A stretch of DNA of 64,000 nucleotides from Kosakonia sacchari (GCA_900109485.1 FOAY01000015.1:62001-126000), one strand, 5' to 3'. Shown: positions 29,297 to 40,339, counted from the first letter of the stretch. Notes: generated by a model from the letters alone, not told the origin. A program made the numbers and translations.

Positions 29297-30157
29297 TTAC
29301 AGCAAGGTGGCGCTGAACAGATGTTCCGGTTTCGCGATCCTGTCCTGCGCTGCCACCACTTGCAGCTCGTACTCCTGCATGCTGTGAGTGGTCAGCATAA
29401 TTTCATACACCGCAGCCGTTACATGCTCCAGTGCCTCACGTACCGGCGCGCCCTGCAGCAGCTTCACCAGCAACAGCCCGCTGGTGACATCGCCGACGCC
29501 AACCGGCTGGCGCGCGCCGAAATCGACCAGCGGACGGCTGATATGCCAGGCTTCCTGCGGCGTCACCAGCAGCATCTCAAAACGATCCGCGCTCAGACCG
29601 GCGCGCGCCAGATGTTTTACCAGCACAATTTGCGGCCCCTTCGCAATCAGTTCACGCGCGGCAGCGACCGCTTCCTGCACGCTATTCACTGCATGTTCGC
29701 AAAGGATCTCCAGCTCAATCAGATTAGGCGCAATGATATCGCTGGCCGGTAACGCGTGGCGCAGATGAAATTCGGCGACGCCTGGCGCAACGATGCACCC
29801 TTTTTCGGGATGTCCCATCACCGGATCGCAGAAGTATTTCGCCTGCGGATTGGCGGCTTTTACCTGACGCACGATACCGAGAATATGTTCCCCCTGTTCC
29901 GCCGAACCGAGGTAGCCGCTCAGTACCGCGTCGCAGCGCTGTAGCTGATCAATAGCGGCGATACCCTGCACAATCTCCGTCAGATGCGCGGGCGACATAA
30001 CGCTGCCGGTCCATTTGCCGTACTGGGTGTGGTTAGAAAACTGCACCGTATTCAGCGGCCAGACATTGGCGCCAAGACGGCGCATCGGAAATTCAGCCGC
30101 ACTGTTCCCCGCATGCCCAAAGACCACATGCGATTGAATGGCGAGGATGTTCTTCAT
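29297..30157 (-). CDS. pdxY: Pyridoxal kinase PdxY
   Basis: 286 residues, ribokinase-like vitamin B6 salvage kinase that phosphorylates pyridoxal. The ATP/anion-hole motif [10 protein letters not shown], with the catalytic aspartate, is near 222-231, and the N-terminal [17 protein letters not shown] segment is characteristic. Start chosen at ATG 30157 by family length; the frame extends nine codons further. Follows tyrS on the same strand after a terminator-like hairpin, as in the E. coli pdxH-tyrS-pdxY cluster. Confidence 0.95.
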   Translation of the reverse strand: MKNILAIQSHVVFGHAGNSAAEFPMRRLGANVWPLNTVQFSNHTQYGKWTGSVMSPAHLTEIVQGIAAIDQLQRCDAVLSGYLGSAEQGEHILGIVRQVKAANPQAKYFCDPVMGHPEKGCIVAPGVAEFHLRHALPASDIIAPNLIELEILCEHAVNSVQEAVAAARELIAKGPQIVLVKHLARAGLSADRFEMLLVTPQEAWHISRPLVDFGARQPVGVGDVTSGLLLVKLLQGAPVREALEHVTAAVYEIMLTTHSMQEYELQVVAAQDRIAKPEHLFSATLL

Positions 30158-30181
30158 TTTTGTAGCCTTGCAATGACGGGA

Positions 30182-30211
30182 CAAAAAAGAAGGGAGTGAT
30201 TTCTCACTCCC
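30182..30211 (-). terminator. tyrS terminator or attenuator before pdxY
   Basis: 8-bp stem GGGAGTGA/TCACTCCC with a GAAA-type loop, followed on the minus strand by TTCTTTTTT. It lies between tyrS and pdxY, so pdxY is probably expressed by read-through or its own start. Confidence 0.82.
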
Positions 30212-30228
30212 CCGGGATATGACGTGAA

Positions 30229-31503
30229 TTATTTCCAGCAGATCAGGCAGTAATTTTTCTTACCGCGACGCAGCAGCGTGTAGCGACCAAACAGGCGATC
30301 GCTGTCGGCGAAGGTGTATTCCGGATCGGACTGTTTTTCACCGTTGATGGTGACCGCATTGGAGGCAATGGTTTTACGCGCCTGCCCGCGGGACGGTTGC
30401 AGCTCGGAATCGACCAGTGCCTGCATCAGATCCGCGCCTTTTTCCATCTCGACCATCGGCACGCCATCCTGCGCCAGCTGTTCGAAATCCTCTTCGCTCA
30501 GATCGCTCAGCGTGCCGTTAAACAGGCTTTCGGTGATGCGTTTTGCGGCAACCAGACCCTCTTCGCCATGCACCAGACGCGTGACCTGCTCAGCCAGCAC
30601 ATACTGCGCGCGCGGTGCTTTACCGCTGGTCTTGTCTTCTTCTTCCAGCGCGTTAATCTCGGCGATGTCCATAAAGGTGAAGAATTTCAGGAAGCGATAA
30701 ACATCCGCATCGGCGGTGTTGATCCAGAACTGATAGAACTTGTACGGACTGGTTTTCTTCGGATCCAGCCAGACCGCGCCGCCTTCAGTTTTACCGAATT
30801 TGGTACCGTCAGCTTTGGTGATCAACGGAACCGTCAGGCCAAATACCTGATTCTGGTGCAGACGACGGGTCAGGTCGATACCGGAAGTGATGTTGCCCCA
30901 TTGATCGGAACCACCGATCTGCAACGCCACGCCGTGCAGTTTGTTCAGGCAGGCGAAGTCGTAACCCTGTAACAGGTTGTAGGAGAACTCGGTAAAAGAG
31001 ATACCGACATCATCACGGTTCAGACGCTGTTTCACCGCTTCTTTGTTAATCATCTGGTTAACAGAGAAGTGCTTGCCGATATCGCGCAGGAAGGTCAGCA
31101 CGTTCATATTGCCGAACCAGTCGTAGTTGTTCGCCGCAATTGCGGAGTTGTCACCACAGTCGAAATCGAGGAACGGCGCCACCTGCCTGCGGATTTTATC
31201 CACCCACTCCTGCACGGTGTCTTCGGTATTCAGTTTGCGCTCGGTTGCTTTAAAGCTCGGATCGCCAATCAGCCCGGTCGCGCCGCCTACCAGCGCAACC
31301 GGTTTGTGACCCGCCTGCTGGAAGCGTTTCAGGCATAACAATGGAACGAGATGCCCCAAATGCAAGCTGTCTGCGGTGGGATCGAAGCCGCAATAAAGCG
31401 CGATTGGCCCCTGCGCCAGTCGTTCTGCTAACGCTTCCTCATCCGTTACCTGAGCCACCAGGCCCCGCTCTTGCAATTGTTTAATCAAGTTACTGCTTGC
31501 CAT
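30229..31503 (-). CDS. tyrS: Tyrosyl-tRNA synthetase
   Basis: 424 residues, the E. coli length. Class I synthetase with the HIGH-type motif HLGHLV in the N-terminal part and the KFGKT form of KMSKS; an S4-like RNA-binding domain is at the C-terminus ([16 protein letters not shown]). Charges tRNA-Tyr. Start ATG 31503 by homology. Essential housekeeping gene between pdxH and pdxY. Confidence 0.97.
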   Translation of the reverse strand: MASSNLIKQLQERGLVAQVTDEEALAERLAQGPIALYCGFDPTADSLHLGHLVPLLCLKRFQQAGHKPVALVGGATGLIGDPSFKATERKLNTEDTVQEWVDKIRRQVAPFLDFDCGDNSAIAANNYDWFGNMNVLTFLRDIGKHFSVNQMINKEAVKQRLNRDDVGISFTEFSYNLLQGYDFACLNKLHGVALQIGGSDQWGNITSGIDLTRRLHQNQVFGLTVPLITKADGTKFGKTEGGAVWLDPKKTSPYKFYQFWINTADADVYRFLKFFTFMDIAEINALEEEDKTSGKAPRAQYVLAEQVTRLVHGEEGLVAAKRITESLFNGTLSDLSEEDFEQLAQDGVPMVEMEKGADLMQALVDSELQPSRGQARKTIASNAVTINGEKQSDPEYTFADSDRLFGRYTLLRRGKKNYCLICWK

Positions 31504-31645
31504 CAAATTCTCCATGTATAAAACGGAACTGCACCTTTGCCGGTACACGACTTTTCGCCAGATGCGAAAGGATACTTCAGGGGGGCAGATAGCATAAAGC
31601 GCCGGAACACGGAGTACCAGCGCTTAACGCAACATTTTTCAGGGA

Positions 31646-32302
31646 TTACGGGGCGAGACGATCAATTTTCCATGCGTTATTTTCACGCTGGTATAAAAAA
31701 CGATCGTGCAGACGGTTGGCACCGCCCTGCCAGAACTCCATTTGCTCAATACTGACGCGGAAACCGCCCCAGAAACTGGGCAGCGGAATTTCGCCCTGCT
31801 GGAACTTTTGCTTCAGTTCAAGAAATTTACTTTCGAGGATACCGCGTGCGGAAATACGGCTGGATTGTTTAGAAACCCAGGCGCCGATTTGGCTGTCACG
31901 CGGGCGGCTGTGAAAGTACTTCACCACTTCCAGCGTCGATAAGCGTTCCGCTTTACCGATGACCATCACCTGGCGTTCCAGCATGTGCCATGGGAACAGC
32001 AGGCTGACCGCCGGATTATGCTCAATATGGTGCGCTTTACGGCTGCCAAGGTTGGTATAAAACACCAGCCCTTTTTCATCATAGTGCTTAAGCAACACGA
32101 TACGCTGATAAGGCTGGCCGTTTTCATCCACCGTTGCTACCACCATGGCAGTCGGATCGGCGAGCTGGGCCTCGCAGGCTTGCCCTAACCAGCGTTCAAA
32201 GAGTTTCAGCGGCTCTGCTGGCAGGTCGTTACGGCGCAGACCGCCTTTAGTGTATTCACGGCGCAGATGCGCGATTTGCTGCAATTGATCGTTATCAGAC
32301 AT
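31646..32302 (-). CDS. pdxH: Pyridoxine 5'-phosphate oxidase
   Basis: 218 residues, FMN-dependent oxidase that makes pyridoxal 5'-phosphate from pyridoxine or pyridoxamine phosphate. Conserved C-terminal signature [18 protein letters not shown] with the RLHDR substrate-contact segment right after. Full length and same order as E. coli. The tyrS gene lies about 140 bp downstream on the same strand, so vitamin B6 synthesis, salvage (PdxY) and tyrosine charging are clustered. Confidence 0.96.
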   Translation of the reverse strand: MSDNDQLQQIAHLRREYTKGGLRRNDLPAEPLKLFERWLGQACEAQLADPTAMVVATVDENGQPYQRIVLLKHYDEKGLVFYTNLGSRKAHHIEHNPAVSLLFPWHMLERQVMVIGKAERLSTLEVVKYFHSRPRDSQIGAWVSKQSSRISARGILESKFLELKQKFQQGEIPLPSFWGGFRVSIEQMEFWQGGANRLHDRFLYQRENNAWKIDRLAP

Positions 32303-32359
32303 GGCATTAGCAAAAAATAATCATCAGGGAGGGCTATTATGCGCCCCCCGGTGAAAATC

Positions 32360-32680
32360 TCAACGCTCTGGAATTAACTGACAGTTATTCAGCACGATGC
32401 GATCGCGTTTATAGACCGTCGCGCCGTTACCTTTCGACCAGAAAACATAAACGCCATCGGTATAGCGCGCGCCAGATGCCGATAACCCTTGTTGCAGCGT
32501 CAGTAGTTTGTCATCCCAGACGAAACTGGCCTGCTGGCGGGTACGGTTAATTTTCACGGTCAGGGGCTTTTCATCGCACTGGTAAACCAGCGTGTCGGTA
32601 TGCATCCGTTCAACGAACTGGTTGTAATAACTACACCCGGCAAGCAGTGCGGGCAGGCAGGCAATCAGCAGTTTTTTCAT
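32360..32680 (-). CDS. mliC: C-type lysozyme inhibitor lipoprotein MliC
   Basis: 106 residues. Lipoprotein signal with lipobox LLAGC, acylated Cys16, then a small beta-barrel domain ([20 protein letters not shown]) typical of MliC (YdhA). It protects peptidoglycan from vertebrate C-type lysozyme. Start ATG 32680 fixes the signal peptide at the right length. Downstream of anmK on the same strand, separated by about 90 bp containing a hairpin (32708-32726) without a T tract. Confidence 0.92.
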   Translation of the reverse strand: MKKLLIACLPALLAGCSYYNQFVERMHTDTLVYQCDEKPLTVKINRTRQQASFVWDDKLLTLQQGLSASGARYTDGVYVFWSKGNGATVYKRDRIVLNNCQLIPER

Positions 32681-32771
32681 TGGGTATCCCCGGACAGTCC
32701 TGGTCACGGAGGGCGAAGCGCCCTCCTTAAATGCGGTCAGTCTAGCGATGTAACACCAAAGTAAAATCCGG

Positions 32772-33896
32772 TTAACTCTGATTCTGGCGTGGGTTCGCCG
32801 GATAGATGGCGCCAAGTACCGTCGGCGCAGAAGCGCCGGTCACCGACGGCAGATTGCCTGGTAACCCGGCGAGCGTTCGCCATGCCAGCCAGGCAAAAGC
32901 CAGCGCTTCCATATCATCACCGCTAATCCCTGCGTCATCCGTCGTGGAAACTTCAATACCCGGCAGCAGCGCCGCCAGGCGCGCCATCACCAGCGGGTTG
33001 CGACTGCCGCCGCCGCACACCAGCAGACGCTCACAACCGCCACTCAGCAATACCTGCTCGGAAATGGTCGCCGCCGTCAACTCCGTCAGCGTTGCCTGGA
33101 CATCACTGGCGCTAATACCCGGGAAATGAACCAGATGGCGCTCAAGCCAGCCATAGTTGAAATATTCGCGCCCGGTGCTTTTCGGCGGTATTGCCGCGAA
33201 GTAAGGATCGCTGAGCATATTTTGCAGCAGCGGCAGCACCACTTTCCCTTCGCTTGCCCACTGAGCGTCTTTGTCATACGGCTTGCCTTTTTGCCGCCAG
33301 ATCCAGGCATCCATCAGCATATTACCCGGCCCGGTGTCATAGCCTCTGACCGGCTGACCGGGGATTAACAGCGACAGGTTGGCAATACCGCCAATATTGA
33401 GCACCATCCGTCGTTCAACCGGATGCGCCAGCAGCGCGTGGTGAAAAGCCGGAACCAGTGGCGCGCCTTGTCCGCCCAGCGCCATATCGCGCCGACGAAA
33501 ATCGCCGACCACCGTTACGCCAGTACGGGCGGCAATCTGATTGTTATCGCCTATTTGCAGCGTATGCGGTGCAATTCCCGTTGGCTCGTGCCAGACCGTT
33601 TGCCCGTGGCAGCCAATCGCCACGATATCTTCCGGGTGCAGATGCTCGCGATCCATCAACGCCAGAACGGCATCAGCGAACAGTTTTCCCAGTTGTGTAT
33701 CCAGCCGTCCCAGTTGCGAGAGCGTGAGCGGTTGCCCCTGGCAAATCGCGAGGATCGCCTCTTTCAGCGGTAGTGGAATAGGAAACGTCAGGCTTGCCTG
33801 CTGCGCAACCATGTTCTCATCGATGGCCGCCAGCACCACGTCCACACCGTCCAGACTCGTTCCCGACATCACCCCAATGTAGCGACCCGATTTCAT
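32772..33896 (-). CDS. anmK: Anhydro-N-acetylmuramic acid kinase
   Basis: 374 residues, sugar-kinase/hsp70/actin-fold enzyme that cleaves and phosphorylates 1,6-anhydroMurNAc to MurNAc-6-phosphate during peptidoglycan recycling. N-terminal phosphate loop [15 protein letters not shown] and the central [10 protein letters not shown] and C-terminal [11 protein letters not shown] runs are intact. Starts at ATG 33896, divergent from slyB. Confidence 0.95.
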   Translation of the reverse strand: MKSGRYIGVMSGTSLDGVDVVLAAIDENMVAQQASLTFPIPLPLKEAILAICQGQPLTLSQLGRLDTQLGKLFADAVLALMDREHLHPEDIVAIGCHGQTVWHEPTGIAPHTLQIGDNNQIAARTGVTVVGDFRRRDMALGGQGAPLVPAFHHALLAHPVERRMVLNIGGIANLSLLIPGQPVRGYDTGPGNMLMDAWIWRQKGKPYDKDAQWASEGKVVLPLLQNMLSDPYFAAIPPKSTGREYFNYGWLERHLVHFPGISASDVQATLTELTAATISEQVLLSGGCERLLVCGGGSRNPLVMARLAALLPGIEVSTTDDAGISGDDMEALAFAWLAWRTLAGLPGNLPSVTGASAPTVLGAIYPANPRQNQS

Positions 33897-34036
33897 GCGA
33901 CTTCCTTAATTTGCGTAACTCAGGAGCAACACTCCACCATAAAGCAACCATTAACGCTATCGACTACAAACACTTTTTAACAATCCTGCCATTTTAGACT
34001 AAGTGAAATCCCATCAGGCTATGTTTATAATCGCTT

Positions 34037-34071
34037 CGTTTAAATCTGGTTAAACAGACACCGGGTATTAT
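34037..34071 (+). promoter_or_regulatory. PhoP-type box and -10 of slyB
   Basis: Direct repeat CGTTTA-N5-GGTTAA (34037-34053) is close to the PhoP consensus (G/T)GTTTA-N5-(G/T)GTTTA. A TATTAT -10 begins 12 bp later (34066-34071), the usual spacing for PhoP-activated promoters. slyB is a known PhoP target in E. coli and Salmonella. Confidence 0.65.
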
Positions 34072-34180
34072 TTTTGCCAGGATTAGGCAGAAGATACGAC
34101 CTGGCATTGTAAAAATGCCATATAATTTAACCATGACGGATGCTCATAAGAGCATTTCATGGTGAACAGGAGATTCATAA

Positions 34181-34648
34181 ATGATGTTACGTGCACTGGC
34201 AGTTTCGCTGATTGGTTTAACGTTGGCTGGTTGTGTCAACAACGATACGCTTTCCGGTGATGTTTACTCTGCCTCCGAAGCCAAACAAGTGCAAAATGTC
34301 ACTTACGGCACCATTGTTAATGTCCGTCAGGTACAGATTCAGGGCGGCGATGACAACAACGTTATCGGCGCGATTGGCGGCGCGGTGCTGGGTGGTTTCC
34401 TCGGTAATACCGTGGGCGGCGGTACTGGTCGTTCTCTGGCTACCGCAGCAGGCGCGGTTGCAGGCGGCGTAGCGGGTCAGTCCGTTCAGGGTTCGCTGAA
34501 CAAAACTCAGGGCGTTGAGCTGGAAATTCGTAAAGACGACGGTAACACCATCATGGTGGTGCAGAAACAGGGCAATACCCGTTTCGCTGCGGGCCAGCGC
34601 GTCGTGATGGCCAGCAACGGCCGCCAGGTCACTGTTTCTCCGCGCTAA
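34181..34648 (+). CDS. slyB: Outer membrane lipoprotein SlyB
   Basis: 155 residues, the family length. Lipoprotein signal with lipobox LAGC and Cys18; then a glycine-zipper region (about 60-105, with GAIGGAVLGGFLGNTVGG and further GG repeats) that inserts in membranes, and a short C-terminal beta domain. SlyB forms rings around outer-membrane proteins under LPS stress (reported for E. coli, PhoPQ-induced). Good AGGAG site before the ATG. The terminator is shared with convergent slyA. Confidence 0.95.
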   Translation: MMLRALAVSLIGLTLAGCVNNDTLSGDVYSASEAKQVQNVTYGTIVNVRQVQIQGGDDNNVIGAIGGAVLGGFLGNTVGGGTGRSLATAAGAVAGGVAGQSVQGSLNKTQGVELEIRKDDGNTIMVVQKQGNTRFAAGQRVVMASNGRQVTVSPR

Positions 34649-34683
34649 GCGCCAGGTTGCTGTTGCGACCCCCTTCAGACATA

Positions 34684-34713
34684 AAAAAAGCCTTGCGATT
34701 GCAAGGCTTTTTC
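34684..34713. terminator. Bidirectional terminator between slyB and slyA
   Basis: 12-bp inverted repeat AAAAAGCCTTGC/GCAAGGCTTTTT with a GATT loop gives T tracts on both strands. Confidence 0.92.
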
Positions 34714-34716
34714 AAT

Positions 34717-35157
34717 TCAATCCCGCGACTGTAGCTCAAGGATATTTTGTTCCAGCCGGGCAATCATCTTGATTAAGAGATCCAGTTCTTCCGCCGAGAT
34801 CCCGGAAAGAATTTCCCCCCGGGTTTTGCGAATCACTGTCTCCATTTCATCGATAATCGGTGCTGCTTTTTCCGTCAATTTGATCCGTTTTGCCCGGCGA
34901 TCGTTGGCGCATGTCTGGCGAGAAATAAGACCTTTCTCCTCCAGTTGGTCAAGCGTACGCACCAGCGAAGGCTGCTCAATGCCAATCGCTTTAGCCAGTT
35001 GAATTTGCGACTGCTCGGGCGGCAACTGATGAATATTGTGCAGCGTTACCCAGTGAGTCTGCGTTAATTCCAGAGGTTTTAGGCGATGGTCAATCAAAGC
35101 GCGCCATACGCGCACTAAGCGTGCCAGATCAGAACCTAATGGCGATTCCAATTTCAT
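34717..35157 (-). CDS. slyA: MarR-family regulator SlyA
   Basis: 146 residues, MarR-type winged-helix dimer. The recognition helix region [20 protein letters not shown] and the wing with [14 protein letters not shown] are typical. SlyA antagonises H-NS at horizontally acquired and envelope genes and responds to aromatic carboxylates and ppGpp. Start set at ATG 35157. A perfect SlyA-type operator sits 11 bp before the start, consistent with autorepression, and the divergent ydhIJK efflux genes share the region. Confidence 0.95.
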   Translation of the reverse strand: MKLESPLGSDLARLVRVWRALIDHRLKPLELTQTHWVTLHNIHQLPPEQSQIQLAKAIGIEQPSLVRTLDQLEEKGLISRQTCANDRRAKRIKLTEKAAPIIDEMETVIRKTRGEILSGISAEELDLLIKMIARLEQNILELQSRD

Positions 35158-35167
35158 CTCCTTATAA

Positions 35168-35179
35168 TTAGCTTGCTAA
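35168..35179 (-). promoter_or_regulatory. SlyA operator at slyA/ydhI
   Basis: On the minus strand this reads TTAGCAAGCTAA, the exact consensus described for SlyA, immediately upstream of the slyA start codon. A second identical 12-mer occurs upstream of cfa at 50685. Confidence 0.85.
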
Positions 35180-35353
35180 CTTATTATACTCATTTTAAAA
35201 TAGTTTGCAGTATTTATATTGGTAAAACAAATGTATCGCTGTCCCGGTCAAGTGGTTTGCGAAGTCGCTCCCAGCTCTGACATCGCACCTTTATCGGTTT
35301 CTTACCGTTAAGCCCTGCCCGGCGATCCGTTTGACTGCACAGGACATATAAAC

Positions 35354-35590
35354 GTGAAGTGGAGTTCGAATTATCTGGATTTACCCCTCAAGGACCTGAT
35401 TTTCGGCGCATCAGTCTATTTCCCACCTATTTTTAAAGTCGTGATGCTTGGCTTTCTGCTGTGGCTTGTCGCCCACCGTTTGTTGCGCGAGTGGATCTAC
35501 GCTGGCGAGATCTGGCACCCCATTCTGATGGATCTTTCCCTGTTTGTTATTGCGCTGAGTCTCGCGCTCGGCTTGCTCATCGTGTGGTAA
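35354..35590 (+). CDS. ydhI: DUF1656 small membrane protein YdhI
   Basis: 78 residues with two membrane helices (about 23-43 and 55-77), DUF1656 family. Members are encoded with an HlyD-like adaptor and a FUSC-type pump, as here and in aaeXAB, where the small protein is AaeX. GTG start at 35354; ydhJ begins two bases after its stop. Role of the small subunit is unknown. Confidence 0.88.
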   Translation: MKWSSNYLDLPLKDLIFGASVYFPPIFKVVMLGFLLWLVAHRLLREWIYAGEIWHPILMDLSLFVIALSLALGLLIVW

Positions 35591-35592
35591 TT

Positions 35593-36456
35593 ATGCGTCT
35601 GAAATCCCTTAAATATTTTTCCACTTTGCTGGTACTGGCCGTGGCAGTTGTCGCTGCATGGTGGATGTGGAACTACTACATGCAAGCCCCCTGGACGCGG
35701 GATGGAAAAATTCGCGCCGAACAGGTCAGTATTACGCCGCAGGTTTCCGGCACGATTACCGCGCTGGCGGTGAAAGATAACCAGTTCGTCAAAGCCGGGC
35801 AGTTGCTGTTTCGCATTGATGATACGCCATACCACATCGCCGTTCTGAACGCCGAAGCGCAACTGGCAAAAGCGCAAACCGATCTGGCAAAAGCCAGTGA
35901 CGAAGCCCACCGCCGCCGCCGTCTGTCACAAAATTACATCTCCGCAGAAGATCTCGATACTGCCAATATTGGCGTTAAGGCTGCGCAGGCGGGCGTTGCG
36001 ATCGCCGAAGCGCAGTTGGCGCAGGCAAAATGGCAGCTGGCGCAGACCACCGTCAGCGCGCCAGTAGATGGCTGGATCACTAATCTCTCAGCGCGCACGG
36101 GCAACTACGCCACCGCCGGGCAGCCGGTTTTCGCCCTTGTCGATAGCCATTCGTTTTATGTCATGGGTTATTTTGAAGAGACCAAACTGCGCCATATTCA
36201 TGAAGGTGCCGCCGCGAAAATTGTACTGTACAGCGGCAACGTAACGTTACAGGGTCACGTATCCAGTATTGGCCGCGCGATCTACGATCAGAGCGTTGAA
36301 ACGGACAGCGGCCTGGTCCCGGACATCAAGCCAAATGAGCCCTGGGTGCGGCTGGCGCAGCGCGTGCCGGTACGTATTCAGTTTGATAAATTGCCCGACA
36401 ATCTGACGCTGGTTTCCGGCACTACCTGTACCGTGGCAATTGGCGAACAACCATGA
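35593..36456 (+). CDS. ydhJ: Membrane fusion (HlyD/EmrA-type) protein YdhJ
   Basis: 287 residues: one N-terminal membrane helix (about 8-27), a biotinyl-lipoyl half-motif ([19 protein letters not shown] region), a coiled-coil hairpin rich in Ala/Gln (about 90-150) and a beta-barrel domain. It is the periplasmic adaptor for YdhK. Start ATG 35593, coupled to ydhI; the stop overlaps the ydhK ATG (ATGA). Analogous to AaeA. Confidence 0.92.
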   Translation: MRLKSLKYFSTLLVLAVAVVAAWWMWNYYMQAPWTRDGKIRAEQVSITPQVSGTITALAVKDNQFVKAGQLLFRIDDTPYHIAVLNAEAQLAKAQTDLAKASDEAHRRRRLSQNYISAEDLDTANIGVKAAQAGVAIAEAQLAQAKWQLAQTTVSAPVDGWITNLSARTGNYATAGQPVFALVDSHSFYVMGYFEETKLRHIHEGAAAKIVLYSGNVTLQGHVSSIGRAIYDQSVETDSGLVPDIKPNEPWVRLAQRVPVRIQFDKLPDNLTLVSGTTCTVAIGEQP

Positions 36457-38477
36457 AATCACCCGCCTGGCTGTGGCAAAACCTGCCGTGGGTGAAAGCC
36501 ACGACCGACCAGTGGAGTTACGCGCTGCGCAACGGCATCGCCATGTGTCTGGCGCTAACGGTGGCTTATTATCTCGATCTGGATGAGCCCTACTGGGCGA
36601 TGACATCCGCCGCGGTAGTCAGTTTCCCCACTGTCGGCGGCGTGATCAGTAAGAGTCTTGGCCGTATTGCTGGCAGCATGCTCGGAGCCAGCGCTGCGCT
36701 GATTATCGCCGGGCAAACGTTGAATGATCCGTGGCTTTTTTTGTTTGCCATGTCCGGCTGGATTGCCTTTTGTACCTGGGCTTGCGCGCAATTCACCAAT
36801 AATGTCGCTTACGCCTTCCAGCTTGCTGGCTACACCGCGGCGATTATCGCGTTCTCGGCGGTCAACATTACCGATACCACCGAGCTGTGGGATACCGCCC
36901 AGGCGCGCGTCTGTGAAATCACGCTGGGGATCTTGTGCGGCGGCATGATGATGATGGTGATCCCCGGCACGGCGGACGGCGTTACCTTACTGATGACATT
37001 AAAAAAGATGCATGCCCGTCTGCTGGAGCACGCCAGCCTGCTATGGCAACCGGACACGACCGATGCCATTCGCGCCGCCCATGAAAGCGTCATCGGCCAG
37101 ATCCTCACCACCAATTTGCTGCGCATCCAGGCTTTCTGGAGCCATTACCGTTTCCGTCAGCAAAATGCCCTGCTCACCTGGCTGCTGTATCAGCAACTAC
37201 GTATGACCAGCGTGATCTCCAGCCTACGCCGCATGCTGCTTAACTGGCCGGACGCGCCAGCCAATTTGCGCCCGATAATAGAAGAATTATTGGCCGCGCT
37301 GGCAAGGCCGAACGCGGACGCGCTGACCATCGCCCGGATAGTTGCGCCTCTTGCGCCTGGCGAGCAGGATGATTACCGCCACCACGCATTCTGGCAGCGC
37401 TTACGCTATTTTTGCCGCCTCTATCTGGCCAGCAGCCGCTGGCTGGCGCGTATTGAGAACGCGACGCCGATCAGCATCTATACGCCGCCGCGTAGCACGG
37501 CGCTGATGCGCTATACCGATAATGCCGAGGCGCTGTGGAGCGGTATTCGGACTTTCTGCACGCTGGCTCTGATCGGCGCCTGGAGCATTAATACGCAGTG
37601 GGAATATGGCGCGGCGGCGCTGACGCTGGCGTCAGTCAGTTGCGTGCTCTATTCGGTGTCGCCAGCGCCTTTTGACTCGCTGACACTGCTGTTGCGCACA
37701 TTGCTGCTGCTGTCGTTGTTCAGTTTTGTGGTGAAATTTGGCCTGATGGTGCAGATAAGCGAGCTGGGTTCATTTTTGCTGTTTCTGTTTCCGCTGCTGA
37801 TCACCATGCAGTTGCTGAAATTGCAGCTCCCCAAACAGGCCGGGCTATTGGGACAGTTGATCGTCTTTATGGGCTCGTTTATCGCGGTGACCAATCCGCC
37901 TACTTATGATTTCGCCGATTTTTTAAATAACAGTCTGGCGGAAATTCTCGGCGTTGCGCTGGCCTGGCTGTCATTTGCCGTGCTGCGTCCGGGTTCCGAT
38001 GCGCGCAAAAGCCGCCGCCATATCCGTACCTTGCGGCGTAATTTTGTCGATCAACTCAGCCGCGTACCGCAACTGAGCGAGGATGCGTTCGAATCCGTGG
38101 TCTATCACCACATCAGTCAGTTGAGCAGCAGTACGGACGTGCTGGCGCGGCGCTGGTTATTGCGCAGGGGAGTGGTGCTGCTGAATTGCTCGCATGTGGT
38201 GTGGCAACTTCGCGAGTGGGAAATTCGTTCCGATGCGCTGGCAAACGTGCGTGATATCTGCATTGCGTTACTGCGCGATGTGATGAGTGAGCGTGGCGTT
38301 CAGCAACGAACGCTGTCCGCCACGCAGGCGGAGTTACAACATATTTGTGTCACGCTGGGAAAACACCATCAGCCTGCGGCGCGCGAACTGGCGTCGGTTA
38401 TCTGGCGTCTTTACTGTTCGCTTTCCCAACTGGAGCAAGCGCCGCCCGAAGGCACGCTTATCGAGCGAATCACTTGA
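36453..38477 (+). CDS. ydhK: FUSC-family efflux transporter YdhK
   Basis: 674 residues, the aromatic-acid exporter/fusaric-acid-resistance (FUSC, PET) architecture: two blocks of about five to six membrane helices (about 25-170 and 365-515), each followed by a cytosolic helical domain. With YdhI and YdhJ it should form an efflux system similar to AaeXAB; in E. coli it is SlyA-linked by position. Substrate is unknown. The end overlaps the convergent sodC stop by eight bases. Confidence 0.92.
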   Translation: MKSPAWLWQNLPWVKATTDQWSYALRNGIAMCLALTVAYYLDLDEPYWAMTSAAVVSFPTVGGVISKSLGRIAGSMLGASAALIIAGQTLNDPWLFLFAMSGWIAFCTWACAQFTNNVAYAFQLAGYTAAIIAFSAVNITDTTELWDTAQARVCEITLGILCGGMMMMVIPGTADGVTLLMTLKKMHARLLEHASLLWQPDTTDAIRAAHESVIGQILTTNLLRIQAFWSHYRFRQQNALLTWLLYQQLRMTSVISSLRRMLLNWPDAPANLRPIIEELLAALARPNADALTIARIVAPLAPGEQDDYRHHAFWQRLRYFCRLYLASSRWLARIENATPISIYTPPRSTALMRYTDNAEALWSGIRTFCTLALIGAWSINTQWEYGAAALTLASVSCVLYSVSPAPFDSLTLLLRTLLLLSLFSFVVKFGLMVQISELGSFLLFLFPLLITMQLLKLQLPKQAGLLGQLIVFMGSFIAVTNPPTYDFADFLNNSLAEILGVALAWLSFAVLRPGSDARKSRRHIRTLRRNFVDQLSRVPQLSEDAFESVVYHHISQLSSSTDVLARRWLLRRGVVLLNCSHVVWQLREWEIRSDALANVRDICIALLRDVMSERGVQQRTLSATQAELQHICVTLGKHHQPAARELASVIWRLYCSLSQLEQAPPEGTLIERIT

Positions 38478-38991
38478 TGACGCCACAGGCATAACGCGCT
38501 CCACCACCGCCCAGCGGTTTTGGTTGATCGGACATATTATCGCCGCCGACATGAATCATCAGCGCTTTGTCTTTCACCTCATCCAGCTTTTTCAGCCGCG
38601 GCGCAATCACCGGATCGGTAGCTTTACCGTCGTTATTGACTACCAGCACCGGCAGATCGCCTAAATGTCCGACGCCCTCCGGCCCTTCATGTTTACCCGT
38701 ATGTTGCGGATCAAGATGGCCGCCTGCAGCCTCAGCAGCGGAGGCTTTACCCTCCTTCATCGCGGGCTCGCAACTGCCTTTGGCGTGGACGTGAAAGCCG
38801 TGCTCGCCGGGCGGCAGGGCTTTCAGATCCGGCGCAAATTCCAGCCCTTTGTCCGTTTCACTGATTTTCACGCTGCCGATCGACTGCCCAATGCCCTGGG
38901 CAGTGACGAGATGCATCTCGACGTCTTCACTGGCAGCCTGCGCTCCCGCACAGACTAACAGCGCCAGCATTGCCAGACTAAAACGCTTCAT
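38470..38991 (-). CDS. sodC: Periplasmic Cu/Zn superoxide dismutase SodC
   Basis: 173 residues, E. coli length. Sec signal peptide (about 1-19, ending AQA). Copper and zinc ligands lie in [13 protein letters not shown] and [27 protein letters not shown] runs, and the C-terminal [13 protein letters not shown] holds the disulfide cysteine and the active-site arginine. Removes superoxide in the periplasm; stationary phase-induced in E. coli. Confidence 0.96.
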   Translation of the reverse strand: MKRFSLAMLALLVCAGAQAASEDVEMHLVTAQGIGQSIGSVKISETDKGLEFAPDLKALPPGEHGFHVHAKGSCEPAMKEGKASAAEAAGGHLDPQHTGKHEGPEGVGHLGDLPVLVVNNDGKATDPVIAPRLKKLDEVKDKALMIHVGGDNMSDQPKPLGGGGARYACGVIK

Positions 38992-39063
38992 ATGACCTCC
39001 TTTGATATACGTTTACCCTGTCAGTTTAAACCAGGATGAACGATTTCACCGGGAGGCCCTGGC

Positions 39064-39960
39064 TTATGGAACGTCGTAGCCCAACGCCGCTTTGCGGATG
39101 CGGAACCACTGCTGGCGAGTCATCTGCAGCTCCAGCGCGCCAAGCGCCGATTTTACGCGTTCAATTTTGCCGGAACCGATAATCGGCAGCGGCGACGATG
39201 GCAGACGCATGACCCACGCGTAAACCACCTGTTCGATCGTTTCCGCGTTCAGCTCGCGTGCAACATTCGCCAGCTCATCGCGCAACGGTTGAAAAGCCGG
39301 ATCATTAAACAGGCGACCGCCGCCCAGGCACGACCACGCCATCGGGCGAATGCGCAGTTGTTGCAGTTGATCCAGCGTACCATCAAGCAGCAGCGGCTGA
39401 TGTACCGGGGAGATCTCCACCTGGTTGGTCGCCAGCGTAAACGGCAGCCGCGATTGCAACAGCGAGAACTGCGCCGGGGTGAAGTTGGAAACGCCAAAGT
39501 TGCGCACTTTACCGCTCTGATGCAGATGCAGGAATGCCTCAGCCACTTCATCGGCATCCATCAGCGGATCGGGACGGTGAATCAGCAGCAGATCGAGATG
39601 ATCGATAGCCAGATTGCTCAGCGACTGTTCAGCGCTTTTGATGATGTGGTCGCGATCGGTGATGTAATGACCAAGCACGTTTTCCGCTTTTGCGGTGGTC
39701 GCAATACCGCATTTACTGACGACTTCCATCCGTTCACGCAGATGCGGAGCCAGTTTCAGCGCCTCGCCAAACGCGGCTTCGCACTGGTAACCACCATAAA
39801 TATCAGCATGATCGACAGTCGTGATGCCCAGATCGAGATGCGCCTCGATAAAACTCACCAACTGGCGCGAGGACATGTTCCACTCCATCAAACGCCAGTA
39901 ACCCATCACAAAACGAGAGAACTCCGGGCCTTGCGGCGCAAGAGCAATACGTTGAACCAT
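39064..39960 (-). CDS. ydhF: Aldo/keto reductase YdhF
   Basis: 298 residues, aldo/keto reductase TIM barrel. Catalytic tetrad elements visible: Asp and Tyr in DHADIYGGY (about 49-57), Lys in VVSKCG, His in LLLIHRPDP. The NADPH-binding PIIGSGKIERVKSAL segment is near the C-terminus. Substrate unknown; E. coli YdhF occupies the same place between sodC and ydhL. ATG at 39960 is chosen because relatives begin MVQRI. Confidence 0.93.
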   Translation of the reverse strand: MVQRIALAPQGPEFSRFVMGYWRLMEWNMSSRQLVSFIEAHLDLGITTVDHADIYGGYQCEAAFGEALKLAPHLRERMEVVSKCGIATTAKAENVLGHYITDRDHIIKSAEQSLSNLAIDHLDLLLIHRPDPLMDADEVAEAFLHLHQSGKVRNFGVSNFTPAQFSLLQSRLPFTLATNQVEISPVHQPLLLDGTLDQLQQLRIRPMAWSCLGGGRLFNDPAFQPLRDELANVARELNAETIEQVVYAWVMRLPSSPLPIIGSGKIERVKSALGALELQMTRQQWFRIRKAALGYDVP

Positions 39961-40009
39961 AGTTGTATCCTCAAAGGTCATTTTCCTGTGAGTATACGCA
40001 TTTTCAGGG

Positions 40010-40249
40010 TCAAAAAAGTGAAGGTTGCTGAGGTTCTTCCGGGGGAAGGGATTTGTTTGCGCGCATTTTGCGCAGCCAGCGCTGACGGCACAAGCGGAGC
40101 ACCTCTTGTTTTTGCCCGTCGCTCATATTTTGCCAGTTGAAACGCTCATCGCGGCTACGCATGCAGCCACGGCAAAAGCCCCGCTCATCTGACTGGCAGA
40201 TGCCGCGACATGGACTCTGGACGGGAAAAAACTCCAGTTGTTCAGGCAC
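40010..40249 (-). CDS. ydhL: DUF1289 cysteine-motif protein YdhL
   Basis: 79 residues. DUF1289 proteins carry a compact cysteine motif, here CRGICQSDERGFCRGCMR, which resembles a zinc or iron-sulfur site. I chose the GTG at 40249 because CGGAGAC precedes it at good spacing and the resulting length equals E. coli YdhL (which starts MAEQLEFFPVQ); the frame is open upstream to an ATG at 40309. It is divergent from nemR; function unknown. Confidence 0.82.
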   Translation of the reverse strand: MPEQLEFFPVQSPCRGICQSDERGFCRGCMRSRDERFNWQNMSDGQKQEVLRLCRQRWLRKMRANKSLPPEEPQQPSLF

Positions 40250-40339
40250 TGTCGTCTCCGTTAATGCATGCACTCCCTCTATTGAAGACTGCTCATTGAT
40301 AACGTGCAAGCCCTAAAACGCATTGATTGCCACTTGCAG

